NCBI GenBank assembly: GCA_002457215.1
Contig: NTJZ01000005.1
Coordinates: 113,886 to 177,885 of the forward strand
Direction: 5' to 3'
Length of the DNA stretch: 64,000 bases
From: OM182 bacterium MED-G28
GTDB lineage: Bacteria > Pseudomonadota > Gammaproteobacteria > Pseudomonadales > Pseudohongiellaceae
Position numbers and translations under genes: made by a program. This document shows, piece after piece, positions 34,642 through 43,901 of the stretch (positions within the stretch are counted from its first letter, which is position 1; the number at the start of each line of letters is the position of its first letter). A model generated the notes under the pieces. It was not told the origin of the DNA. It saw only the letters and a list, made by a program, of their open reading frames with translations, and did no database searches.

Positions 34642-34989
34642 ATGATAATGGTACAAAGCACATTTCTGTTAGAGGCCGCTAACAAAGACGCAGTCATTAA
34701 ATTGATGAAAAAAATGGTCCGTCTCTGCCGTCAGGAACATGGTTGTCTAAGCTATGAATATTACGAAGGCGTCACAGATCCTTGCCGAGTAATTCTATTG
34801 CAAGAATGGGAAAGTGCGGACTGCCTGCAAGAGCATTATCAAACCGATCATATGGCTGATTTTTTAAGCAAACTAGGAAAGTACCTAGGGAGCCCGGTCA
34901 CTACTCGCTCTTATGTTTCACAGGAAGAAACGACGGCTTCCGCTCATTCCAGTAACGATCTTCCGAAACCGGAGCAGACGATTCACTAA
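34642..34989 (+). CDS. ABM-domain protein, YgiN-like putative quinol monooxygenase
   Basis: 115 residues. A dimeric ferredoxin-like ABM domain covers about residues 1-95 (VRLCRQEHGCLSYEYYEG, LLQEWESADCLQEHYQTDHMADFLSKLG), with the HYQTDHM helix and paired catalytic-type residues typical of YgiN. Characterised members oxidise quinols or degrade haem. A low-complexity Ser/Glu-rich tail follows (ETTASAHSSNDLPKPEQ). It is adjacent to the DoxX gene; a shared role in small-molecule redox chemistry is inference. Confidence 0.85.
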   Translation: MIMVQSTFLLEAANKDAVIKLMKKMVRLCRQEHGCLSYEYYEGVTDPCRVILLQEWESADCLQEHYQTDHMADFLSKLGKYLGSPVTTRSYVSQEETTASAHSSNDLPKPEQTIH

Positions 34990-34995
34990 ATAGAA

Positions 34996-35469
34996 TTAAT
35001 TTCCTTGTTCTTCAAATGCTTTGATCTCCTGAGTAATCTTGCCTGCCAATTCATTAGGAATTGGAAACGTTAAATGATACTGAGAAATTTTCCAGCCATT
35101 CGTAGTTTTTATTAGCACGCCAGTACCACGACTAGCACCATAGCTTTCACTATCCAGTATTTCATCGAACCACGCTGAGTTCCCATCAGGAGTTAGGTTT
35201 ATGTGACGATCCGTTGGATGATAAGTCCAACCGTTCCGCCCTTCTGCATATTGGCGGAATACCGCCTTAGGCCAGCGCTCATCGGCATCAGTTCCTAGGA
35301 AAACACCGTCGTCACTCATCAAGGAAAAATACTGATCCCACTCTCCTTGAGCAGCTGCTTCATGGTAAGCATTTAAAACGTCATTGATCGCCTCCAATTC
35401 CAAACTTATAGATTGCGCTACGGAGGTACTAGAAATCAGGAAAAATAAAATCGCTAAATTTTCTTTCAT
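34996..35469 (-). CDS. Exported SnoaL/DUF4440-like NTF2-fold protein
   Basis: 157 residues with signal peptide ending VAQS near residue 20. The mature part is an NTF2-like cone: LEAINDVLNAYHEAAAQGEWDQYFSLMSDDGVFLGTDADERWP, then strands with SAWFDEILDSE and GVLIKTTNGWKISQYHLTFPIPN, the hallmark of DUF4440/SnoaL-like domains that bind small hydrophobic ligands or isomerise ketones. No catalytic residues are certain. It is 5 nt after the symporter stop codon, on the same strand, so probably in its operon. Confidence 0.85.
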   Translation of the reverse strand: MKENLAILFFLISSTSVAQSISLELEAINDVLNAYHEAAAQGEWDQYFSLMSDDGVFLGTDADERWPKAVFRQYAEGRNGWTYHPTDRHINLTPDGNSAWFDEILDSESYGASRGTGVLIKTTNGWKISQYHLTFPIPNELAGKITQEIKAFEEQGN

Positions 35470-35474
35470 GATGA

Positions 35475-36890
35475 TTACTCTGAAGTGGAAGATTCCAAAT
35501 TTGGCACTACTTTTTCAAACTGCCCGTCATCTAATCTAAAAAAATAATCTTTTGCTACTTCTCTTACTTTAGGCGCAAGAATAATAGTAGAGATCATGGT
35601 CGGAATTGCCATTGTTGCATAAACCCCATCGAACAAGCTGATAACAGCATCAAGTGATGCTACTGCCCCAGCTGTGACTAGCCCCATGTATCCCCATAAA
35701 TAGTATTTTTCTGTTTTGGTACCGAACAGAAATGCCATACATTTACTTCCATAATATGAGTAAGTCAGCACAGTCGTAGTACTCAAAACAAAGACCATGG
35801 CAAGCACCAGATAGGCTCCAAAACCCGGAAAAGCTTGCTCATAAGCCTGAGAAGTTAAGGTAACTCCAACAGCATCACCTTCCCAAACCCCTGTTACCAG
35901 CAATGCTAGTGCAGTGCAGGTACAAACTATTAGAGTGTCTATAATTGGACCAATCATTGCGACTAGTCCTTCTCGAGTTGGCTCATCAGTTTTCGCAGCC
36001 CCATGGGCAAGCGATTCTGTACCTAAACCTGCTTCGTTAGAAAATACTCCCCGTTGCACTCCAATTAGAATTACAGCCCCCAATACGCCACCAGAAACTG
36101 CATCTCCGGTAAACGCATCGGCGAATATTAATCCAACCATAGCGGGAATCTCAGCGACATTACTTAGCAATAAAACCCCAGTAAGGACAAAATAAAAACC
36201 CACCATAGCCGGCACCACCAGTCCAGCAAATGCGGAAACACGTTTAACTTTACCCGCAGCTATAGCAAATAGCACTGCGGATAAGATAATGCCGAGGATA
36301 AAATCAAATCCAAGATGACTGTTGGCGGTCGCTATTCCTGCAGGAATAGCAATGACATCACGAACTATCTGCACCAACTGATTGATCTGAAAAATAGGCA
36401 AGGTGCCAAACATACCTGCTAAGGCAAACATCCATGCGAGTGGTAGCCACTTTTTATCAAGACCTTCTCTAATCACATACATCGGGCCACCTTGTGACTT
36501 GCCGCTGTCATCTTTCCCGCGGTACATGATGGCCAAAGAAGCAGTGTAAAATTTAGTGGAGATTCCAACGATCGCCGTAACCCACATCCAAAAAACTGCT
36601 CCAGGGCCACCAACAGTAATAGCTAAAGCGACGCCTGTTATATTGCCGAGGCCAATCGTGCCAGAAAGGGCCGTCGCTAGCGCACGATAGTGAGTTATAT
36701 CACCAGCAATATCGTCATCTTGTTTGTTGTACTTACCACGAAGTAAGTTATATGCATGGCTAAGATAACGAAAATGCATTAATCGTGAGTGCACCATAAA
36801 GAACATGCCACCCCCCACAAGAAGAACAACTAAAGGCGGTCCCCACATTAAATTTGCAAAAGTGGCTAGAGCTGATTCCAATTTTTCCAT
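35475..36890 (-). CDS. Sodium:alanine symporter family (AGCS) transporter
   Basis: Inner-membrane Na+-coupled amino-acid symporter, 471 residues and about 11 TM helices. AGCS features include GPPLVVLLVGGGMFF near the start, the ALSGTIGLGNITGVALAITVGGPGAVFWMW block, the GGPMYVIREGL loop and FSNEAGLGTESLAHGAAKT, which carries conserved cation-site residues. Related proteins carry alanine or glycine with Na+ or H+. The 3' neighbour is the SnoaL-like protein; the two may be co-transcribed. Confidence 0.93.
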   Translation of the reverse strand: MEKLESALATFANLMWGPPLVVLLVGGGMFFMVHSRLMHFRYLSHAYNLLRGKYNKQDDDIAGDITHYRALATALSGTIGLGNITGVALAITVGGPGAVFWMWVTAIVGISTKFYTASLAIMYRGKDDSGKSQGGPMYVIREGLDKKWLPLAWMFALAGMFGTLPIFQINQLVQIVRDVIAIPAGIATANSHLGFDFILGIILSAVLFAIAAGKVKRVSAFAGLVVPAMVGFYFVLTGVLLLSNVAEIPAMVGLIFADAFTGDAVSGGVLGAVILIGVQRGVFSNEAGLGTESLAHGAAKTDEPTREGLVAMIGPIIDTLIVCTCTALALLVTGVWEGDAVGVTLTSQAYEQAFPGFGAYLVLAMVFVLSTTTVLTYSYYGSKCMAFLFGTKTEKYYLWGYMGLVTAGAVASLDAVISLFDGVYATMAIPTMISTIILAPKVREVAKDYFFRLDDGQFEKVVPNLESSTSE

Positions 36891-36941
36891 TAATAACTAT
36901 TTCTCTATTGTTACTAATAAAGAATTTTTCTACTTTTGTAA

Positions 36942-39314
36942 TTACCTAATGTTATCAGCAAATCTAAACTCTGAAACTGGGTCAGACTCAGTAAGATGTT
37001 CAATAAAATAATCCCAACGCCGTTTCATAAAATAGCGCCCATTACCGAACCCGTGACCAGCATTTGGCAATACCACAAGATCAAAATCTTTTTCAGCGTC
37101 AATTAAGGCTTCTACAACTAGCAAAGTGTTAGATGGGTGCACATTAGTATCCATCATCCCATGAGCTAGCAACAGTTTGCCCTCCAAGTTGCCGACGAGA
37201 AGCTGATTCGCCTGATTATCATAGTTTGTCGCCAAGGGCGCCTCTGCAATTTCATCCACTATCGGGTCGGACTCTGGGTAGGTTTCCAAGAGCCCCTGCC
37301 ATTTTTCACCCCAATCATCTTCATAGTTCCGGTTGTCATGATTACCCGCGCCAGATACTGCAACTTTGTAAAATTCCGGATAGCGCAACAACCCCGCTGC
37401 AGAAGCAAAGCCTCCACCGGAATGCCCCCAAATCCCGACTCGATCTAGGTCCATATAAGGAAACCGTTCTCCTAACTGCCGTATTGCTGTTATCTGATCT
37501 GGCAGCCCGTTATCACCCATGTCGCCGTAGGAGACATCATGGAATGACTTAGAACGGCCTGGAGTCCCCATAGCATCCACTTCTATCACAATAAATCCCA
37601 ATTCTGCGAGTGCCTGCTTATCATTTCTAGAAACACGAAAGGATCGGCTGCCAACACTGCCCGTCTGTGGCCCTGGATAAAGGTAATTTAATACTGGATA
37701 AAAATTCGACTCATCGAAATTAGAAGGACGGTACATCAGTCCATAAAGATCGGTCTGCTGATCTCGTGCTTTCACCATAAATGGGATAGGAGCGACCCAA
37801 CCAAAATCGATTAAAGCGGAGATGTCAGTCCTTTCTAATTCGAATTGTAAACCGTCATTGATATTTCGAATAACTGCTATTCCGGCTTGAGTCGGTGTAG
37901 AGTAAATATCAGTAAATAAATTCTGCGACTCTGACCAAGTGATCGTATGGTGGGCTGGCTCTGGCGTCAGCAGCTCAATAGCTGTTCCATCAAAATTCGC
38001 TTTATACAAATAGTGATAATAAGGGTCTCCTGGCTCTCGGTTAGCGCCGGTAAAATATAGCTGCCGATTTTTTGCATCCACCTTTTCTACCTTTAATACA
38101 CTCCAGTTTCCAGAAGTTATCTGCTGTTTAAGTTCGCCAGTTAGCAAATCATGCAAATACAAATGACCCCAATTGTCTTGTTCTGAAAACCATATGAACT
38201 CATTACTATCATGCAACACTCGCCAATTGGCGTCACTAAATCCCGATTCAAAATAGGTGTCGACGGACTCTTCGAATACATCCCTAACTTCTCCTGACTC
38301 AATATCCGCTACCCGAAGTTTTGCTATTTTGTGATCCCGACTCGAAGAGACAAAAGCAAGATTATTACTGTCTTCACTCCACTCAACATCTAGGAAAGTT
38401 CCATCTCGCGCAGCAACATGGTCACTGGTAGTAGACCTATGAGGGTCAGGTAGCATATTTAAAAAAACCATTCTTGGTTCAGGTTCAAGATGAATCACAA
38501 TACGTTCGATCATAAAAATATGATCATCGCCAGGAAGTGGGTATCTCCAAGCATCTAATTCGGGATGGCCAACCTTTGTTGAATAGAGGAACATTTCGCC
38601 AACTTGGCGCCCATCGTGACGAAACGTGGCGATCTTACTAGAGTCTGGCGACCAGCTTAATACTGGACCATTATCTCTTAACCAACCTGCATTATTTGTT
38701 GCATAGCCATAGTTTTCAACACCATCGAAGGTAAGTTGTGTCAGCTCGTTCGATCTAGTATCCCTTAACCAAAGGTTGTGATCCTCAATGAAGGCCGCTC
38801 GATTTCCATCCGGTGATAGATATTCATTTGGAGGAACCGACTCTAATTGTTGTAATTCGTTGCTAAGGGAATTAAACAGGTAACGTCGATTCTGAAAATT
38901 GAATTCAATTTCATTTAGAGATTCACGAAGACTTATGCGAGAAAGATTCAGGTCAACGGCACCCCCTAGACTCTCTGCAGTTTCATCGAATTGCGCAAGC
39001 TGAGCTGCAAGTTGGTTTGTTTCAAGCAAAATTTTTCTGCTTTGCTCAACCGGGTTAACTAAGATGTATTCGGATCCAGGGCCAATCGTGCGGCGATAAA
39101 CTAACTGATCGTCGCTCTGCCAGTATTGAGCAATAATCGAATTGCTTACCAAATCCGAGGTATTAGGCGCCAAGAACCGCTCTGCCCTTTGGTAATCCTC
39201 AAGACTGACGGTAGGCATATCAGTTTCAGAATTAGTGGTGGAACTAGGTGCGCAACCAAGCATCGTAGTAATAAGAATTACAGCCAACCTAAAGGAAGCC
39301 GCAGGAACCTCCAT
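36942..39314 (-). CDS. S9 family peptidase, dipeptidyl peptidase IV-like lipoprotein
   Basis: 790 residues with a lipoprotein-type signal (VILITTMLGCAPS, lipobox L-G-C), so probably periplasmic and membrane-anchored. An N-terminal beta-propeller (WLRDTRSNELTQLTFDGVENYGYATNNAGW and repeats) covers about residues 50-500, followed by the alpha/beta hydrolase catalytic domain. The nucleophile elbow is GIWGHSGGGFASA (G-x-S-x-G; DPP-IV usually has GWSYGG). The Asp is in HGMMDTNVHPSNT and the His in NAGHGFG. Cleaves X-Pro or similar dipeptides in relatives. The GHSGG elbow is a variant, so specificity is uncertain. Confidence 0.88.
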   Translation of the reverse strand: MEVPAASFRLAVILITTMLGCAPSSTTNSETDMPTVSLEDYQRAERFLAPNTSDLVSNSIIAQYWQSDDQLVYRRTIGPGSEYILVNPVEQSRKILLETNQLAAQLAQFDETAESLGGAVDLNLSRISLRESLNEIEFNFQNRRYLFNSLSNELQQLESVPPNEYLSPDGNRAAFIEDHNLWLRDTRSNELTQLTFDGVENYGYATNNAGWLRDNGPVLSWSPDSSKIATFRHDGRQVGEMFLYSTKVGHPELDAWRYPLPGDDHIFMIERIVIHLEPEPRMVFLNMLPDPHRSTTSDHVAARDGTFLDVEWSEDSNNLAFVSSSRDHKIAKLRVADIESGEVRDVFEESVDTYFESGFSDANWRVLHDSNEFIWFSEQDNWGHLYLHDLLTGELKQQITSGNWSVLKVEKVDAKNRQLYFTGANREPGDPYYHYLYKANFDGTAIELLTPEPAHHTITWSESQNLFTDIYSTPTQAGIAVIRNINDGLQFELERTDISALIDFGWVAPIPFMVKARDQQTDLYGLMYRPSNFDESNFYPVLNYLYPGPQTGSVGSRSFRVSRNDKQALAELGFIVIEVDAMGTPGRSKSFHDVSYGDMGDNGLPDQITAIRQLGERFPYMDLDRVGIWGHSGGGFASAAGLLRYPEFYKVAVSGAGNHDNRNYEDDWGEKWQGLLETYPESDPIVDEIAEAPLATNYDNQANQLLVGNLEGKLLLAHGMMDTNVHPSNTLLVVEALIDAEKDFDLVVLPNAGHGFGNGRYFMKRRWDYFIEHLTESDPVSEFRFADNIR

Positions 39315-39400
39315 AAGCTACTCCATTTTCTAATTGCGATTTAGGGTCACCTGAATTCTAAACCTGAGCCCAGAAGTATGCATCATTGCAGTATTGATCA

Positions 39401-40501
39401 TTAGAGTAGGTTGTCGAGTATTAGATTGCTTGAATCAACGATTCGTTCATCCCTTGGACGAAGGTCTGGATCAAAAACAAGACCAGTAAGATGCTGCAAT
39501 CCTTGAATGTATCTCACCGCAATTTCAGCCGCCTGGTCATCAGTAAACTGCTGATCTTTTTCTTTAACCATGCCCCGTGCAAATTCTTTCGAAAACGAAA
39601 TGGGTTTGCCATCTCGCATCAACAGATCGCCGACTTCATCCCGTCGCCAGAATCGAGACGAATCCATAGTATAGAGCTCATCTGCTGCGACAATTTCGCC
39701 CTCAGAATTAATTCCGTGTTCAGTCTTAGTGTCAACCAGCACCATACCTTTTGAGGCAAGATAATGGGAGATCATACCGAACGCCATGATTGAAGCGTTG
39801 CGTATTTGCGCATATTGCTTCCAGCTGCATACCCCACTCTCAATTAAATATTGCGCATCAATAGTGCGATCGACCTTTTCTTTTGTGCTCGGCGTGTCCA
39901 TTAAATAGGGAAGCACGCCATTCGGCGCCAATGAAGAAACGGAAATGGTATGCCCAGCATAATCGAGCACCTCTTCACCTTTTTCCTTAGCTGCTAACCA
40001 GTGTTGGTAAAGAGAAGTCGACGTGGAGCTTTCTGCCATATAGAGACGCAATACATTTTCTAACATGACTAAATTGAGATTTTCTGCGGGGATAACTGTC
40101 GAGCTAGGTAACAAACCAGCAACTTCAAATTGTGATGATCCTAAGACATCCTTTACCAGGTTCAGCATATGGGCATGATTGAAGGCTAAAACCTGGTCCT
40201 TAAAAGGTATAGCACCGCGATTCACATCATGAGTCGAAATTCTATTATTCCGATACATAAGCCGAATAGGTTGACCAGCTTTGGTGGTCAGGTTTTCCGC
40301 AAAAACAGAGTCAGAAACTTTTCCTTCCAGTACTGTCGCTCCATTCAAACGAGGAATATCTCCATCTTCGATTATCTGCTTAATAGGTCGACCATGATTT
40401 ACTGTTGGGCCGTGATCAATCACCAAATCGCGGATTTGTTGTTCGTCTAACATAGGCATTAATTCTTTTAATAGATTAGTTTTAGGAAAGAGACGAAGCA
40501 T
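39401..40501 (-). CDS. purC: Phosphoribosylaminoimidazole-succinocarboxamide synthase, long form
   Basis: Ligates aspartate to CAIR in purine synthesis, making SAICAR. At up to 366 residues it is the long bacterial form (E. coli PurC is near 240; Vibrio-type PurC is about 367). Motifs: GKVSDSVFAEN, the RISTHDVNRGAIPFKDQVLAFNHAHM segment, LVDTKTEHGIN and the DEVGDLL/SFSKEFARGM regions. The start may be the later ATG at 40453 (MLDEQQ), since the first 16 residues are not family-like. It is not linked to purH/purD at 59-62 kb. Confidence 0.9.
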   Translation of the reverse strand: MLRLFPKTNLLKELMPMLDEQQIRDLVIDHGPTVNHGRPIKQIIEDGDIPRLNGATVLEGKVSDSVFAENLTTKAGQPIRLMYRNNRISTHDVNRGAIPFKDQVLAFNHAHMLNLVKDVLGSSQFEVAGLLPSSTVIPAENLNLVMLENVLRLYMAESSTSTSLYQHWLAAKEKGEEVLDYAGHTISVSSLAPNGVLPYLMDTPSTKEKVDRTIDAQYLIESGVCSWKQYAQIRNASIMAFGMISHYLASKGMVLVDTKTEHGINSEGEIVAADELYTMDSSRFWRRDEVGDLLMRDGKPISFSKEFARGMVKEKDQQFTDDQAAEIAVRYIQGLQHLTGLVFDPDLRPRDERIVDSSNLILDNLL

Positions 40502-40625
40502 AGAGGAAGTCAGAAATGACTACAAGATTTCGAGAAAATCCCGAAGATTTAGCTGGTGCTTTTAGCTGTTACTATTCTGCACTTACATTATCAACAAATA
40601 GCTCACCTGCGTTCTAATGCTGTCA

Positions 40626-41813
40626 TTAAAAACCTTGTAAAATCACATTTGTCGCGATGAGAGCATCACATTTGGCTTCATCGTATCCTAGCGATTCCAA
40701 TATTTCGCGACTATGTTGCCCTAGCTTTGGAGCTGGCAGTCTGAGGGAGGACTCCGTCAACTGAAAGCGCGCTGCAGGTCTAGCTTGTCTAACCTCACCA
40801 AACCCTTTATAAGATTCACGCAGAACTGTTTCGCTTTCAACTATTTGAGGGTGTTCCATAAGCTCCGCCCGATCTAAAAGTGGCGCACAGGGAACATCAT
40901 TCGCATCCAAAATTTGCAACAGCTCGGCACTCGAACGCTTAGACACTTCTTCTCCAATAACCTCTCTACGCTCTTCTGCATTGCGTCGCCGTGCTAACGA
41001 AGATTTAAACCTTTCATCTGTAATTAGCTCTTGACGCTCTAATGCCTCACAAATCCCTTTCCATTCCTTGTCAGAAATCACACTGATAGTTAGGTAACCA
41101 TCTTTTGTTTCATAAATTAAATCGATCGAAGAAAAAGTTTTGCGTACATCAGTTTCATTTTCTGCATAGGTTAAACCGCTCATACCTTCTGGCCAGAAGA
41201 ATGCGATTGTTGCTTCAAGCATTGATATTTTTATGTGCTGGCCTTCTCCCTGTCTTTCTCGATAAAACAGTGCACTGGAAACAGCCTGGGCTGCCGTCAA
41301 TGCAGAAACCTTATCAGCAAGAATAATTCGAATCATATTTGGACGCCCAGATTTCCGATCAGCTTGAATATCAGTCGCTCCAGATAAGCCTTGGATGATT
41401 GGATCATAAACACGTTTGTGTGAATAAGGGCCTTTCTCGCCAAACCCGCTAATAGACACATAAATAATCCCAGGGTTTTTTTCTCGGACTTTTTCCTCTG
41501 AAAAGCCCATTCTGGCCATAGCTCCAGGGCGAAAGTTTTGTAGCAATACATCCGCTGTTTTGATCAGAGTCCAGAGTATTTCCTTACCCGCTTCGTCTTT
41601 AAGGTCAACAGCCAATGATTTCTTGTTTCGGTTACAAGAAAAAAACGTAGCCGGGATACCATTGTGAGGCTCGCCGAGGTGGCGCAGTTGCTCCCCGTGG
41701 ATTGGTTCGACTTTAATAACGTCCGCGCCTTGATCGCCTAGCATCATAGCGGCAACTGGCCCTGAAACCATGCTGGTTAGATCTAGTACTTTAATGCCTT
41801 CTAGCGGTCCCAT
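40626..41813 (-). CDS. CaiB/BaiF CoA-transferase family protein
   Basis: 395 residues, class III CoA-transferase family. Motifs: GPLEGIKVLDLTSMVSGPVAAMMLGDQGADVIKVEP, NRNKKSLAVDLKD, QNFRPGAMARMGF, VYVSISGFGEKGPYSHKRVYDPIIQGLSGA, with a catalytic Asp expected at YDPIIQ. The SISGFGEKGPY pattern matches true CoA-transferases better than the racemase-like protein at 32.5 kb. The substrate acid is unknown. It is 34 nt from the GST gene on the same strand, so probably co-transcribed. Confidence 0.88.
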   Translation of the reverse strand: MGPLEGIKVLDLTSMVSGPVAAMMLGDQGADVIKVEPIHGEQLRHLGEPHNGIPATFFSCNRNKKSLAVDLKDEAGKEILWTLIKTADVLLQNFRPGAMARMGFSEEKVREKNPGIIYVSISGFGEKGPYSHKRVYDPIIQGLSGATDIQADRKSGRPNMIRIILADKVSALTAAQAVSSALFYRERQGEGQHIKISMLEATIAFFWPEGMSGLTYAENETDVRKTFSSIDLIYETKDGYLTISVISDKEWKGICEALERQELITDERFKSSLARRRNAEERREVIGEEVSKRSSAELLQILDANDVPCAPLLDRAELMEHPQIVESETVLRESYKGFGEVRQARPAARFQLTESSLRLPAPKLGQHSREILESLGYDEAKCDALIATNVILQGF

Positions 41814-41847
41814 TATTTACCCTGCTCGTTCTTGTCAACTGATCTAA

Positions 41848-42495
41848 TCAATCAGGCTTGTTTATTTTCATTGCCGTCTTATAGGCATCTCGTAAAATCA
41901 TTCTGTCTCGGTATTCAATTAGTACATCGGACATGCGTATTTCATACGCTTCTATCCAATTCAGACAGGTAGTAAGAAATATGTCTGACAAACCAAAACA
42001 TTCGTTGAGTATATATCGCTTCCCAAGCATATGCTGATCAACAACTTTTAGTTGTCGAAGCACGTACTCTCTCGCGGCCTCCATCGCGACCGGGGCTTCA
42101 CCATAGATTTTTGAAAGAGCACCATGCCTACGCATCACATATAAACTGGTTTCATCCAGCTCGCCGAAGATAAAACAAAGCCATTCGTCTTCCTTCGCTT
42201 TTTGCTCAAAGGTGCTCGCGGCTTGGATAGTATTTTCATTTCCGTATTTATTAATGAGATAACGACAGATTGCCAGACTCTCAGAGAGCCTCAATTCACC
42301 ATCTTCACAAAATGGGATTTTCTGTTTTGGGTTCAGCTCAGTATATTCCGGAGTCTGTGTTTCACCAGTTCTTGGGCCTATCGGCATGAGCTGATATTTG
42401 ACACCAAGCTCCTCTGCAACCCAAATAGGCCTCAACGTACGAGCTGTTCCAGATCCCCAAAACTTTAACTGTGCTTGGTCAGATGATTGATTCAA
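41848..42495 (-). CDS. Glutathione S-transferase family protein
   Basis: 215 residues: an N-terminal thioredoxin-like GSH-binding domain (LKFWGSGTARTLRPIWVAEELGVKY, the TELNPKQKIPF cis-Pro block and LSESLAICRYL with the SNAIL-type Glu-Ser pair) and a C-terminal all-helical domain. The start is a TTG at 42495 with AAGAGA upstream, since no ATG precedes the first beta-strand. No signal peptide. It lies upstream of the CoA-transferase gene; a role in detoxifying electrophilic intermediates is inference. Confidence 0.88.
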   Translation of the reverse strand: MNQSSDQAQLKFWGSGTARTLRPIWVAEELGVKYQLMPIGPRTGETQTPEYTELNPKQKIPFCEDGELRLSESLAICRYLINKYGNENTIQAASTFEQKAKEDEWLCFIFGELDETSLYVMRRHGALSKIYGEAPVAMEAAREYVLRQLKVVDQHMLGKRYILNECFGLSDIFLTTCLNWIEAYEIRMSDVLIEYRDRMILRDAYKTAMKINKPD

Positions 42496-42724
42496 TTTAA
42501 ATCTCTTAATTTGAGGTCATCATACTGATAACTCAGATGGATGCAAAAAGATCGTGGCCCACGAAACGAAGTATTCCGAAGCGCTCTTTAGCGCACTTAC
42601 CTTGTTTACGCAGTGATACGCGCTCCTAGATTGAAAAATATAAGAACTCTGAATGAGCTCTGGTCAAGATTGAATTTTATTCATTAAGAAGGAGAAAAGA
42701 TTTCTCTATTCTTCTTTAGAAAGA

Positions 42725-42802
42725 TGGTGCCGCCACCAAGAGTCGAACTCGGGACCTGCTGATTACAAATCAGCTGCTCTACCACGGCTGAGCTATAGCG
42801 GC
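42725..42802 (-). tRNA. tRNA-Thr(UGU)
   Basis: On the minus strand the 78-nt sequence folds fully. The acceptor stem GCCGCTA pairs with TGGCGGC (one T-G), D-stem GCTC/GAGC, anticodon stem GCTGA/TCAGC with loop TTTGTAA giving anticodon TGT, and T-stem CCGAG/CTTGG with loop TTCGACT. Discriminator A is followed by genomically encoded CCA. It sits alone between the GST gene and the hydroxylase gene; the flanking 229 and 165 nt hold nothing further that I can support. Confidence 0.97.
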
Positions 42803-42967
42803 TTCGTTGGTTTCTAGTTAGGCCATCAACTGACCTTCTAAACTGACCCTGACTTGATCAGCTATTTGGCTTAGACAATAATCTTAGACCAAAACGAGCC
42901 GGGCATACTACAAAATATTGCCTCTGGGTTCAATAGTCCTAAATTGAGACTATCTTTTTGCACATAA

Positions 42968-43894
42968 GTGCGCCGTCACACAAAAAAGGTATATCATCTA
43001 ATTCTTTACAAGCTAAATACCAATCTCGTGACAATATCTCCCGCAATACAACAATGGCTACAAATACTCTCACTCTGGGGATGGATTTGGATTATTCCTA
43101 TTCTTGAAAGGCTCTTCCCTCTAAAGGGCCAAAAGTTTGTACGCAAAGGAATGATTAATGACTTGATTCATACATATCATCGAGTCCATCTGTGGACCAT
43201 GCTAAACGCTGCCTTAATTGCCTGGCTTGCAATTTATGCTCAGGAGAATTTAGGTCAAGGGCCTTTCCTGAGAGGTGGATTGATTGGGGCACATTGGGCA
43301 ATAAGCTTCATCGCAATTTTACTCTTTGGGCATGTCACTTTTTATGGAGCGCATTATCTAAGCCATAAGGTACCTATGCTTTGGCAATTCCATCGTGTGC
43401 ACCACAGCTCTCTGACTCTAGATTCGTTTTCCACGAGCCGTTTTCACATAATTGACAAGACGCTCTTTGCCGGCCCCTTCCTACTACTGGTTACTTATTT
43501 TCAACCAGATCCAGCAATGGCTTTTTTGTTTGTATGTTTCAATGATTTTTGGGGCCGTTATGGTCATGGAAATATCAAAGATGCTCACTGGCTAGGTTAC
43601 TTTATGAGTAACCCGAAATTCCATAGATGGCATCATTCCAATCATCCCGAGGCCATCGACAAAAATTTTTCAGCAGAATTTAATTTTCTGGACTGGATAT
43701 TCGGGACTGCGTATTACCCTAAAGGAAAAGTACCAGACAATTTTGGAATTCCCGAGTACAGTAACAACATAATAGTTCAGCATTATCAACCCTTTGTTGA
43801 TTGCTATAAAATAGCGAAGAAAGACGGTTGGATGGGCCTTTTCCGAAAACCTAAAAATAACAATACGAACTCATTGGAAGCAAAACACGATTAA
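42968..43894 (+). CDS. Fatty acid hydroxylase/sterol desaturase family membrane protein
   Basis: Integral-membrane di-iron oxygenase of up to 308 residues. The eight-His pattern is visible: GHVTFYGAHYLSH, FHRVHHSS, HIIDK and HRWHHSNHPEA. Several TM helices precede and separate them (WGWIWIIPILERL, AISFIAILLFG, LFAGPFLLLVTYF). Relatives hydroxylate or desaturate sterols, carotenoids or fatty acids; substrate unknown. The start is unclear: GTG at 42968 has no ribosome-binding site, and GTG at 43028 is an alternative that removes 20 basic residues. pgi follows 7 nt after the stop. Confidence 0.85.
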   Translation: MRRHTKKVYHLILYKLNTNLVTISPAIQQWLQILSLWGWIWIIPILERLFPLKGQKFVRKGMINDLIHTYHRVHLWTMLNAALIAWLAIYAQENLGQGPFLRGGLIGAHWAISFIAILLFGHVTFYGAHYLSHKVPMLWQFHRVHHSSLTLDSFSTSRFHIIDKTLFAGPFLLLVTYFQPDPAMAFLFVCFNDFWGRYGHGNIKDAHWLGYFMSNPKFHRWHHSNHPEAIDKNFSAEFNFLDWIFGTAYYPKGKVPDNFGIPEYSNNIIVQHYQPFVDCYKIAKKDGWMGLFRKPKNNNTNSLEAKHD

Positions 43895-43901
43895 CTGAAA
43901 A

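Noticed and set aside
42691..42707. AT-rich hairpin downstream of tRNA-Thr on the minus strand
   Set aside because: GAGAAA/TTTCTC stem with 3-nt loop but no T run after it; too weak to call a terminator.
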